Origin: Alphaproteobacteria bacterium
GTDB taxonomy: Bacteria > Pseudomonadota > Alphaproteobacteria > Rickettsiales > JABCZZ01
Assembly: GCA_013288335.1 (NCBI GenBank)
Contig: JABDCC010000012.1
Coordinates: forward strand, 1 to 48,402
Direction: 5' to 3'
Length of the DNA: 48,402 bases
Part shown: positions 37,617 through 44,536 of the stretch, one piece after another
Position numbering within the stretch: position 1 is the stretch's first letter
How the letters are laid out: each line of letters starts with the position of its first letter
Program-made: the position numbers and the translations under genes
The notes under the pieces: generated by a model
The model's input: the letters and a program-made list of their open reading frames with translations, nothing else
What the model was told of the DNA's origin: nothing
Databases searched by the model: none

Positions 37617-37835
37617 CTATTTTTTTCTCTTTAGCCTGACCCCATTTTCTGTTAGGAACTCAATGCCCTTCTTTTCAAGGGATTTCTCAATTGCATTTAG
37701 TGTGCTGGCCAAAACATTATTACCATTCTCAAAGTTACTAATTGTATTGGCAGTAACCCCTGATATTTTTGCTAGATCCCGCACCCCTAATCCTAATGCT
37801 GCCCTAGCCATTTTTACTTGTATAGTTGTAATCAT
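37617..37835 (-). CDS. XRE-type HTH regulator (possible restriction-modification controller)
   Basis: A 72-residue single-domain XRE protein: VKMARAALGLGVRDLAKISGVTANTISNFE covers the HTH. The Met at 37835 is preferred because a longer frame (to 37871) would bury a palindrome, GTACATTGTAC at 37859-37869, inside the code. With the shorter start this palindrome lies upstream as a plausible operator. It is divergent from the methyltransferase gene. Small XRE proteins next to type II systems often act as C (controller) proteins; that role is inferred here. Confidence 0.75.
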   Translation of the reverse strand: MITTIQVKMARAALGLGVRDLAKISGVTANTISNFENGNNVLASTLNAIEKSLEKKGIEFLTENGVRLKRKK

Positions 37836-37858
37836 TGGTATATTATATAATTGTAATG

Positions 37859-37869
37859 GTACATTGTAC
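37859..37869. promoter_or_regulatory. Palindromic operator candidate between XRE and methyltransferase genes
   Basis: GTACA-T-TGTAC is a 5-bp-arm palindrome in an AT-rich 130-bp divergent region. It is a likely binding site for the XRE protein or for the HTH part of the methyltransferase. Confidence 0.4.
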
Positions 37870-37965
37870 AAAATATCTATTGCTTTTTATATTAGTTGAC
37901 GTTATATATTTTCACAATAGATTATACAATAATACATTTACAAATGTGCGCCCAGGCAGTTAATT

Positions 37966-39264
37966 ATGGCTGATATGTATACCCTAGCTCAAACGGCTGA
38001 TTTATTATCCATAGGAAAAAGGGTGGTAGAATCATGGGCAAAGGTTGGTAAATTAAGGCCTTCAAGATATTCCGATAATGGCCAACCATTATTTGCATTA
38101 AACGACATCAAAAAATTTGATGTTGAGGGCAACCTTACCAACAAAAAACTTCCTACGCAGCCTATACCCTTAAGGGATTATACAGTCCTTGAACTCTTTG
38201 CGGGCGCTGGTGGTATGGCAATAGGCTTAGAACAAGCAGGTCTAAAGTGTGCAATGCTTAATGAAATAGATAAGCATGCTTGCGCAACATTACGCACCAA
38301 CAGGCCAAATTGGAATGTTATTGAAGGTGACGTAAGAAATATCGATTTTAGGCCATATAAAGGCCAAGTAGATGTATTAACTGGTGGGTTTCCATGCCAA
38401 GCATTTAGCTATGCTGGCAAGAAACTGGGTTTAGAAGATACTAGGGGCACCTTGTTTTTTGAGTTTGCTCGGGCAATTAAGGAAACCCAGCCTTTAATCT
38501 GTGTTGGAGAAAATGTCAGAGGGCTCTTAAATCACGATAATGGCCGTACTGTAGAGGGCATGATTTCAGTTTTAGACGAATTAGGCTATGATGTGCTGGA
38601 ACCTAAGATATTAAAGGCAATTTTTTACCGTGTACCGCAGAAACGTGAACGCCTTATTATTGTTGGTATCAGGCGCGACGTTAATATTGATTACAAATAT
38701 CCTGTCCCACATAAAAAAATATACACACTAAAGGATGCCTTAAAAAAGGGTGAGTTGTTCGATTGTGACGTACCAAGTTCTGTTGGCCAGAAATATCCTA
38801 AACGGAAAGCAGAAATACTTGCGCATGTACCCCGGGGGGGATATTGGCGAGATCTACCCATAGAATTACAAAAAGAATATATGCAGGGTAGCTTTTACTT
38901 GGGTGGTGGAAAGACAGGAATGGCGCGCAGGATGTCGTGGGATGAAGCATGTCTTACACTTACTTGTGCACCAGCACAAAAGCAGACTGAGCGATGTCAC
39001 CCCGATGAAACTAGGCCATTTACCGTTCGTGAATATGCCCGAATACAAACATTTCCCGATTCATGGGAATTTTGTGGCTCCGCCAATGAGCAGTATAAAC
39101 AAATTGGAAACGCGGTGCCAGTAAATCTAGGTAGAGAGATTGGTTACACTTTGGTTGAAGCCCTTAATAGTTATTATCAGGGCAATAAAAATGTTTATAA
39201 TATGAATCGCAAATCCACAGATAAAGCGATTGGATATACCCAAAGCGAAATGGCTTTTTCTTAG
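37966..39264 (+). CDS. DNA (cytosine-5) methyltransferase with N-terminal HTH
   Basis: A 432-residue C5-cytosine methyltransferase. Motif I VLELFAGAGGMAIGLEQAG (about 76-94), motif IV with the catalytic Cys GGFPCQAFSYAG, motif VI VGENVRGLL, motif VIII QKRERLIIVGIR and motif X QIGNAVPVN are all present and in the usual order. The variable target-recognition region lies between VIII and IX (about 260-345). Residues 1-60 (LAQTADLLSIGKRVVESWAKVGKLRPSRY) form a MerR/AlpA-like HTH rarely fused to such enzymes, so it may repress its own promoter. It is convergent with the restriction gene, with a 3-4 bp end overlap. Confidence 0.93.
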   Translation: MADMYTLAQTADLLSIGKRVVESWAKVGKLRPSRYSDNGQPLFALNDIKKFDVEGNLTNKKLPTQPIPLRDYTVLELFAGAGGMAIGLEQAGLKCAMLNEIDKHACATLRTNRPNWNVIEGDVRNIDFRPYKGQVDVLTGGFPCQAFSYAGKKLGLEDTRGTLFFEFARAIKETQPLICVGENVRGLLNHDNGRTVEGMISVLDELGYDVLEPKILKAIFYRVPQKRERLIIVGIRRDVNIDYKYPVPHKKIYTLKDALKKGELFDCDVPSSVGQKYPKRKAEILAHVPRGGYWRDLPIELQKEYMQGSFYLGGGKTGMARRMSWDEACLTLTCAPAQKQTERCHPDETRPFTVREYARIQTFPDSWEFCGSANEQYKQIGNAVPVNLGREIGYTLVEALNSYYQGNKNVYNMNRKSTDKAIGYTQSEMAFS

Positions 39265-40025
39265 CCAAATGTAATTTTATAAAAATATTCTAAAGTATTA
39301 TTATCGCCTAATTCGGCAATTACCCGTTCCGTGCATTTTTTCACAATTTTATTGCGATCGACTTTAATTGCTTGGTATGCATCTTTTTGTTCTAAAATAG
39401 AATTAAGAGCTTTCCAGGTTTTTATTAAATTTCCTGACCGACCTGTAACTATCTCATACACCTTATCTCCCCAAGCTTTATATAAATTGCGATGGTAAAG
39501 CTTCTTTCCCCTATCATAAGTCCATTGTGATTCCCCAGATGTAGGAGATGAGGGAACAATGTAACACCAATAAGCTTTCGCAGAAGAATGAGTTTCTAAT
39601 ATAGCCATAAGCTTATCGCGGCATTTTTCGGTCGCCGATGAATTCATTGTATTGTATTTGTTTTTTAATTCGATAAAGACTGAAAGATCATCTTTTGCCA
39701 GATCAACCTCGCTATCATGTCCTACGCCTAGATCACTCCATCCTTTTACACCGCCTAATAACATTTGATGAAATTCACCTATCTTATTATTAAGGGTTTT
39801 ATCTAGCTGCCGTTCAATTTCCGCTGTAATCCAAGTTTCCTTGGAATCACGTATATCATATAGATCAAAAAGCATTTTAAACGGATCTATAGCACTTTCT
39901 GTGAACTGCCCTACAGTATATTTTAATGAGAATTGTTCACTAGCGGCCTTTGTAGCAACCTGTACATATTCTACTGCTTTCAAGAAATGTGCATCATCTA
40001 CAAAGTCCAGAAAATTATTTGTCAT
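39261..40025 (-). CDS. Type II restriction endonuclease, Eco47II-like
   Basis: A 254-residue nuclease of PD-(D/E)XK type. NKIGEFHQMLLGGVKGW (about 94-110) is followed by an acidic VDL and FIELKNKYNTMNSS (about 136-149), where Glu-x-Lys forms the active site. This block matches my memory of the Eco47II family, whose namesake cuts GGNCC. The assignment is by motif only. Its convergent position with the C5 methyltransferase makes a complete type II system likely. Transcription comes from its own promoter near 40030-40090, next to the divergent vsr gene. Confidence 0.75.
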   Translation of the reverse strand: MTNNFLDFVDDAHFLKAVEYVQVATKAASEQFSLKYTVGQFTESAIDPFKMLFDLYDIRDSKETWITAEIERQLDKTLNNKIGEFHQMLLGGVKGWSDLGVGHDSEVDLAKDDLSVFIELKNKYNTMNSSATEKCRDKLMAILETHSSAKAYWCYIVPSSPTSGESQWTYDRGKKLYHRNLYKAWGDKVYEIVTGRSGNLIKTWKALNSILEQKDAYQAIKVDRNKIVKKCTERVIAELGDNNTLEYFYKITFG

Positions 40026-40097
40026 ATCGTACCCTTGCTTCTCATTGAGGAAATATTACATTGAAAAAATAGGAATGAAAGAGATTATAGTAGGGAG

Positions 40098-40562
40098 ATG
40101 GCAAAGGAATCTTCTAAAGAGCAAAGAAGTCGTATTATGGCCTCTATTAGGTCATCTAATACTACGCCTGAAATAAAAATAAGAAAAATACTTTATAATC
40201 ATGGATATAGATACCGACTTAATGTAAAAAAATTACCTACTTCACCTGACATCGCAATTTCAAAATACAAAACCGCTATCTTGATAAATGGGTGCTTCTG
40301 GCATTACCATGGTTGCCACATATCGCATTTACCTAAATCTAATAGAGAGTTCTGGCAAAATAAGATAAAGAGGAATTTAGAAAGGGATAAGCTTGGTGTT
40401 AGTAAATTATTGACCCTAGGCTGGCGTGTTCTAATTATTTGGGAATGTGCAATTAATGGCAAGAAAAAATTGGATTCTGATACCTTAATAAACCAAATAA
40501 AAGCTTTTATCCATAGCACCCAAATAAAGTTAGCGATTGAAGGTAATATCAATGAATCTTGA
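40098..40562 (+). CDS. vsr: Very short patch repair endonuclease (Vsr)
   Basis: A 154-residue mismatch endonuclease. RSRIMASIRSSNTTPEIKIR (about 11-30), LPTSPDIAI with the catalytic Asp, INGCFWHYHGCH with the zinc-site Cys/His and GWRVLIIWEC are all Vsr signatures. Vsr nicks next to T:G mismatches created when 5-methylcytosine deaminates, so it protects the recognition sites modified by the neighbouring methyltransferase. Its stop overlaps the following HNH gene by 11 bp. The zinc-binding residues appear complete. Confidence 0.93.
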   Translation: MAKESSKEQRSRIMASIRSSNTTPEIKIRKILYNHGYRYRLNVKKLPTSPDIAISKYKTAILINGCFWHYHGCHISHLPKSNREFWQNKIKRNLERDKLGVSKLLTLGWRVLIIWECAINGKKKLDSDTLINQIKAFIHSTQIKLAIEGNINES

Positions 40563-41532
40563 AGATATAACCTGGGCTTGGGTAGAAATTACACGTGCTG
40601 ATCATGGGCACGGCGGTAAAGGGTGGGAATTTGGTAAATGTTTGTGGAGCCCGACTAAAAATCGTGCTGGCCATGATCGTTATTCAATTATGCGTGAACC
40701 AAATCCAAATGATGCCGTTCTCCATTTTCTCTACAATTCCTGGGAAGATGGTACTAGTGAAACGCGACTTTGTGGTATTTCTACTATCTCTCAACAAGCC
40801 CGCATAGAGATGGAACCCCCGAATGCTGGGCAATGGTCTGGTAGAGGAAATTATTACCGTATAGAGCTTGAAAACTTTACCCCAATCCAACCAGGGCTTC
40901 CTGCAAACGTTCTGACTAATTTTTATGCTAATGAAATATTATTAGAATTACAGGAAGACTCACCACATTTTTATCCATTTACAATCTTTGGTAAGAAAAT
41001 TCGTACAATCCAAGGAATTTATCTTGCCCGTGCGACTCCCAGATTAGTTAAAATAATTCAAGAAGCTCTTCTAATTGCCAATAACAATATAATCGAATCT
41101 TCCCCTGAACAAAAAACTAAGGCAAAAAAAGCAAAGAAGAATCCAGTTGCTATATTGAATGCACGGCAAAGAACTGCGGTTAGGATAGTAAAAACTGTTA
41201 TAGATACTGTTAAGAGTGCTAACGGCCAAACAGTTGAACGAACACTAAAAAATAAGGAAATGCATTTTACTGAGCAAGAGTTAGAAAAATACATATATGA
41301 ACTACAAGAGGCGCAAGAAGGGCTATGCGCTATCACTGGAATACGACTTCAGTATGACGGCGAAGCTGACGATTCCGAACTAAAATATTCCCTTGATCGG
41401 ATTGATAGTGATGGCCCCTATGCACGAGAGAATCTCCAGCTTGTTTGCTGTTTTGTAAATCGATGGAAAAATAACAGTAAAGACTCGGACTTTCGTCGCC
41501 TTATAGATTTGGTTAAATATAGGGTTTCATAA
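40552..41532 (+). CDS. HNH endonuclease with PUA/EVE-like N-terminal domain
   Basis: A 326-residue two-domain protein. The N-terminal 150 residues (WAWVEITRADHGHGGKGWEF; VLHFLYN; LCGISTISQQARIE; NYYRIELENF) resemble EVE/PUA-type folds that read modified bases; this call is tentative. A Lys-rich linker (about 185-195) leads to a C-terminal HNH domain: CAITG, then SLDRIDSDGPY and ENLQLVCCFVN, a variant in which the first His is replaced by the LDR segment. A modification-sensing domain joined to HNH fits a type IV-like restriction enzyme. The start at ATG 40552 lies within the end of vsr, so the two are coupled. Confidence 0.75.
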   Translation: MNLEDITWAWVEITRADHGHGGKGWEFGKCLWSPTKNRAGHDRYSIMREPNPNDAVLHFLYNSWEDGTSETRLCGISTISQQARIEMEPPNAGQWSGRGNYYRIELENFTPIQPGLPANVLTNFYANEILLELQEDSPHFYPFTIFGKKIRTIQGIYLARATPRLVKIIQEALLIANNNIIESSPEQKTKAKKAKKNPVAILNARQRTAVRIVKTVIDTVKSANGQTVERTLKNKEMHFTEQELEKYIYELQEAQEGLCAITGIRLQYDGEADDSELKYSLDRIDSDGPYARENLQLVCCFVNRWKNNSKDSDFRRLIDLVKYRVS

Positions 41533-41561
41533 CTTTCCCCCTTTTTCGCTGCCTTAAAATA

Positions 41562-41939
41562 TTATTGACCCTTGTAGTGGCCACTTGATGGGTAAGGTGG
41601 CGATTGTTTAGCCACATTCTTAGCTGCAAAATCTTCCAAATCTTCAATTCTATAACGTACTGACCTGCCCATTTTTATATATTTAGGGCCAGTACCATAG
41701 AATCGCCAGCCGTGCATAGTGCCTACACTTAACCCCAAATACTTAGCTGCTCCTTTTGTATCTACATATCGATCAGGTTCATTAACGGAAGAAGCTAATT
41801 TAGGCTTTGGCAATTTTTGCTGATATTTAAGATAGACATCTAAAGCTTCTATTGCCTTCTGCCATAAGAGATTTTCTTGTTTAGCTATACCTGCTTTGAT
41901 TTGAATAACTTCTTTAACTTTTTCAATAACTTCTTCCAT
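41562..41939 (-). CDS. AlpA-like HTH protein with helical N-terminus
   Basis: A 125-residue protein starting at ATG 41939 with AAGGAAA 6-7 bases upstream. The N-terminal 60 residues are helical and charged (MEEVIEKVKEVIQIK). The C-terminal part holds a second AlpA/HTH_17 domain, TKGAAKYLGLSVGTMHGWRFYG, then GPKYIKMGRSVRYRIEDLE. It closely resembles the other excisionase-like gene at 35779 in its wing motif. The longer open frame to 42269 overlaps the divergent nucleotidyltransferase gene and is rejected. It may regulate excision or the divergent two-gene cassette. Confidence 0.78.
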   Translation of the reverse strand: MEEVIEKVKEVIQIKAGIAKQENLLWQKAIEALDVYLKYQQKLPKPKLASSVNEPDRYVDTKGAAKYLGLSVGTMHGWRFYGTGPKYIKMGRSVRYRIEDLEDFAAKNVAKQSPPYPSSGHYKGQ

Positions 41940-42105
41940 ACATTTCCTTTTATAATAGAAAAGCCAACAAGTGCTTATTTTTAGCAAAACTAATTCTTCT
42001 ATCGACCTTGACCGATCCAACATTCGCCTTATAGTAGCGGTTATATAGTCAATGCTGCTCAATTTCAAAAGTTGTGAAGAGCTGCGTATAATAATGGCAG
42101 GTTTC

Positions 42106-42591
42106 ATGTCAAGTGATGAAGAGTTCCCCCCGCTGTTAGAATCTGGCCTGCAAAGAATGAATATTGCAGAATTACAGAAACTTGTAGTTGAACAATTCTC
42201 ATATTCCACTAGCAGGGTTGAATTGTGGAAAAATTTCTCCGAGCTACTCGATACATTGGCAAGACTCAAATTACCATGTGATATTTGGGTAGATGGCAGC
42301 TTCTTGACAAAGAAAATTAACCCAAAAGATGTTGATTTTTTAGTCGAACTTCCGATTGAGATTTTATCTGCTCTTAACGAAGATCAAAAGAATTTAATCG
42401 ATAATCTGTCTAGACGAGCTTTCTACACGGGAAAGAAGCTTGATAGTTACGTCAAAATCAAAATCCCTAACCAAGGACATCATTATCATGCAAAAGCTCT
42501 ATTGGGGCACAATCAATGGTTAAAAGACTTTGGGCAAAGCTATATAAAAAAAGAACCCAAAGGCATTGCTGTAATTGAGGTGCTGCCATGA
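42106..42591 (+). CDS. Nucleotidyltransferase-fold protein (DUF6932-like)
   Basis: A 161-residue protein. It begins FPPLLESGLQR and has RVELWKNFSELLDTL, then WVDGSFLTKKINPKDVDFLV, a nucleotidyltransferase-type motif (GS followed by DVD) as in DUF6932 and AbiEii-related proteins. Catalytic acidic residues look plausible but a third Asp is not obvious. ATG 42106 is preferred over 42052 and 42094 because the family begins there. It overlaps the following gene by 4 bp (ATGA), typical of toxin-antitoxin or paired defence genes. It lies near the right end of the element. Confidence 0.75.
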   Translation: MSSDEEFPPLLESGLQRMNIAELQKLVVEQFSYSTSRVELWKNFSELLDTLARLKLPCDIWVDGSFLTKKINPKDVDFLVELPIEILSALNEDQKNLIDNLSRRAFYTGKKLDSYVKIKIPNQGHHYHAKALLGHNQWLKDFGQSYIKKEPKGIAVIEVLP

Positions 42592-43520
42592 GCAAGCTTA
42601 GAGCAATCCTTGACCGAATTAACGATATAGAAGCTACAATTGCTCAAATTACAGCGCAATCAACCGTAGAATCTGCTTTTGCTGATAGGCTTACCTTGCA
42701 ATCATTAGAAAGCAGAAGAGATAAATTTCGTGAGGAACTGGCAGAAATTACAAAACAAGAATCTATAGAAGTTTGTGATTATAGAATTATTCAAAGTAGT
42801 GGGTCTTCTTATGCATTATCGGCTATAACTTCTGCGCTACATGATTTTCAAGATATTTTCAGTATTATATTTGATGCCATAACAACAAAACCGAAACAGC
42901 GTTTTGAACTTTCAGCAGACATAGCTGAAAAAACTCGTCTAGATTTTGGATTCGCATACGCAGGATCACTTGGGGTTGCTTTAACCATACCTAATGAACG
43001 GCTTCTGGCTATTGATTCCAATCTAGATTCAGCAATGAAGGTTGTTTTTTCATTGCTTGAAATACAATCACCAGAAGCTATTAAAGAAGCGGCTTTACGT
43101 TATGGAAGGCCGGCAGTTAAGAAATTATATTCATGGTCTAAAGTTCACAAAGACTACGGGATGAGCGCAGACATCAAATGGATTCGTGAAAAAGAAACTA
43201 GAAGTTCTGTTATTGCTCAGCCAGAAAATTTTGCTCGAATATGTGAGATAATTGAAACTAAGAATGAGCCTCAGATAGAATCGATAACCTTAATAGGTGT
43301 GTTAGATGCCTGGAATGCCACTGGACGTAGGTTCATATTACGTGTTCCAGACGCAGAGCCGATTAATGGAATATTTAAAAAGGGATTTGATGCGACGCCC
43401 TCTCGAACAGTTCATGGCACTCGCTATCAAGCCAACTTATTGAAATATACAACTGTAATTTATACATCAGATGCAGATCAGGTGTACTGGGAGTTAGAAG
43501 GCATAAAAGAATTAGAATAA
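42588..43520 (+). CDS. Unknown partner of the nucleotidyltransferase-fold protein
   Basis: A 310-residue protein of no family I recognise. A coiled-coil-like N-terminus (about 1-60; SKLRAILDRINDIEATIAQI) is followed by a mixed domain with a Gly-rich FGFAYAGSLGVALT segment, and a C-terminal beta-rich part resembling an OB- or ligand-binding barrel (ITLIGVLDAWNATGRRFILR). The ATGA overlap makes it translationally coupled to the upstream protein, so the two most likely work together. It is the last gene before attR, mirroring the unknown pair at the left end. Confidence 0.7.
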   Translation: MSKLRAILDRINDIEATIAQITAQSTVESAFADRLTLQSLESRRDKFREELAEITKQESIEVCDYRIIQSSGSSYALSAITSALHDFQDIFSIIFDAITTKPKQRFELSADIAEKTRLDFGFAYAGSLGVALTIPNERLLAIDSNLDSAMKVVFSLLEIQSPEAIKEAALRYGRPAVKKLYSWSKVHKDYGMSADIKWIREKETRSSVIAQPENFARICEIIETKNEPQIESITLIGVLDAWNATGRRFILRVPDAEPINGIFKKGFDATPSRTVHGTRYQANLLKYTTVIYTSDADQVYWELEGIKELE

Positions 43521-43579
43521 AACAGATACCATGGGTATTTTTCGGGGTATATTAGTTCGATTCCCTGTTTCGGAATCTC

Positions 43580-43603
43580 TGTGTAATTCCTGTGTAATTG
43601 TGC
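43580..43603 (+). repeat. 24-bp subterminal repeat, right copy
   Basis: Identical to 32139-32162. It lies 124 bp inside attR, while the left copy lies 56 bp inside attL. Confidence 0.7.
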
Positions 43604-43727
43604 CTAAAAAAGTAGATAATTGACTAGAATTTTGGAGAAGGTATAACTGAGTGGAAATAAGAATAACTATATAAGAAATATATCTTATTAGCTATTTTGA
43701 GAAGCAGTGAGAAAACTTACCGTAAAT

Positions 43728-43766
43728 ACTGAAAATCCCTGTGTCGGCGGTTCAATTCCGTCTCTG
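43728..43766 (+). repeat. attR, truncated tRNA-Phe copy
   Basis: An exact 39-bp copy of the tRNA-Phe 3' half. Compared with the intact end, GGCA is missing just before CCAT (43767-43770), so this displaced copy has decayed and could not form a tRNA. Confidence 0.9.
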
Positions 43767-43881
43767 CCATAACTTTCAAAGACTTAGAAAGATTGTTCAG
43801 TGCTAGAATTATAAGCCGCTAAAAACCTAGTTATAAGGCATATTGTGATTCGTGACCATTCGTATTAACTGATGACATCCG

Positions 43882-43912
43882 GGGTACCTCTAGGGGTATC
43901 TTTCTGGGTATC
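43882..43912 (+). repeat. Three GGGTA(C/T)C direct repeats at a 12-bp period
   Basis: Copies start at 43882, 43894 and 43906. Two more GGGTAT copies, again 12 bp apart, lie inside the element at 43533 and 43545, with an inverted GATACC at 43525-43530. Helically phased short repeats by an att site suggest protein-binding arms. Confidence 0.55.
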
Positions 43913-43928
43913 TATTACTATTGTTATA

Positions 43929-44066
43929 TCAAAACGGCAATCCCATCTTTACATTTCCATAACCAGCGTTGTTCGTCCCACCTCCGTGGGCAGCGCCGTT
44001 TGAATCGCATCCGGCGCAGATCAAAAGACTAGTCACTAACAATATACGTATCAGAATGCGCATCAT
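43929..44066 (-). CDS. Tiny lipoprotein (45 residues)
   Basis: A 45-residue frame with a convincing lipoprotein signal: MMRILIRI, a hydrophobic core, then lipobox ICAGC with Cys at residue 20, leaving a 26-residue Gly/Asn-rich mature peptide (CDSNGAAHGGGTNNAGYGN). Small lipoproteins of this size resemble entericidin-type or bacteriocin-release-like peptides, but no family motif supports that. It has two adjacent ATGs and no strong ribosome site. It lies between the element and tRNA-Gln, outside the att repeat, so it may be an old passenger or a host gene. Confidence 0.5.
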   Translation of the reverse strand: MMRILIRILLVTSLLICAGCDSNGAAHGGGTNNAGYGNVKMGLPF

Positions 44067-44143
44067 CTGCGTGCCCTATAGCGAATAAGAAGAATATCAA
44101 GAGAAAATATTTAGTATAAAATATTTATTTTTCAATATATTGT

Positions 44144-44218
44144 TGGCTGGGGTGCCAGGGATCGAACCTGGGAATGGTGGAATCAAAATCCACTGCCTTA
44201 CCGCTTGGCTACACCCCA
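44144..44218 (-). tRNA. tRNA-Gln(UUG)
   Basis: A 75-base tRNA with encoded CCA (44144-44146). The acceptor stem is TGGGGTG/CACCCCA, the anticodon stem GTGGA/TCCAC with loop TTTTGAT and anticodon TTG at 44184-44186, and a standard GGTTCGATCC T-arm is present. Confidence 0.95.
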
Positions 44219-44536
44219 ACGTGCGTGTCGTTATAATAGTTATAGGCTCGAAGAGGCAAGCATATTATTCATTGGCCGGAATTTGGGCTTTCATTCATTG
44301 AATTATTAAAACACCCCTATATTTATGGTAATTAATTACATTTTGAGTACTCATAGGGAAATTATGACATAGCTGGAAGAAACTTCTCGCTATATACAGG
44401 GATACGTACAAAAATTACGCCTAGTTAAGGCGGTGTAATTATAATTACCACACTGTATTGCCGTAATATTTACTCCTATAATCTGTTTGGCACAGCGCTT
44501 GCTTTGTTAGAGAAAAGAAACAAAGGGAGTGCCCTC
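44219..44536. other. 318-bp intergenic region with AT-rich palindromes
   Basis: No gene is seen here. Two palindromic elements stand out: GGTAATTAATTACA at 44327-44340 and TAATTATAATTA (44436-44447) flanked by GGTG and CCAC. They could be operator sites for the gene starting at 44537. Confidence 0.4.

Larger units (their letters stand above)
32044..43770. mobile_element. Integrative element in tRNA-Phe, about 11.7 kb, with defence-like cargo
   Basis: The element is bounded by a 39-bp direct repeat of the tRNA-Phe 3' half (32044-32082 and 43728-43766). It carries two tyrosine recombinases, two AlpA/excisionase-like proteins, an RHH-type and an XRE-type regulator, and a restriction-modification set with Vsr and an HNH nuclease. 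Two unknown two-gene cassettes lie just inside the ends. There are no conjugation, replication or phage structural genes, so it is a genomic island or mobilisable element rather than a prophage or a full ICE. It reads more AT-rich than the flanks by eye. Confidence 0.9.
43521..43928. other. Right end of the element and flank, no gene seen
   Basis: It contains, in order: GGGTAT repeats at 43533 and 43545; a GATTCC/GGAATC hairpin at 43559-43577; the right 24-bp subterminal repeat; attR; and, beyond the element, three GGGTA(C/T)C repeats at 43882, 43894 and 43906. No open frame of note lies here. Confidence 0.7.

Noticed and set aside
41940-42269. Long upstream extension of the AlpA-like frame
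   Set aside because: It overlaps the divergent nucleotidyltransferase gene, and ATG 41939 has a good ribosome site and the family-like start.
43559-43577. tRNA T-arm-like remnant (GTTCGATTCC followed by GGAATC)
   Set aside because: It is a short hairpin without adjoining acceptor or anticodon arms, so too little to call a tRNA fragment.
43728-43766. A second tRNA-Phe gene at the right end
   Set aside because: Only the 3' half is present, with no D-arm or 5' acceptor strand. It is the attR scar.
32044-43770. Prophage or conjugative element
   Set aside because: No capsid, tail, terminase, relaxase, type IV secretion or replication genes were seen.
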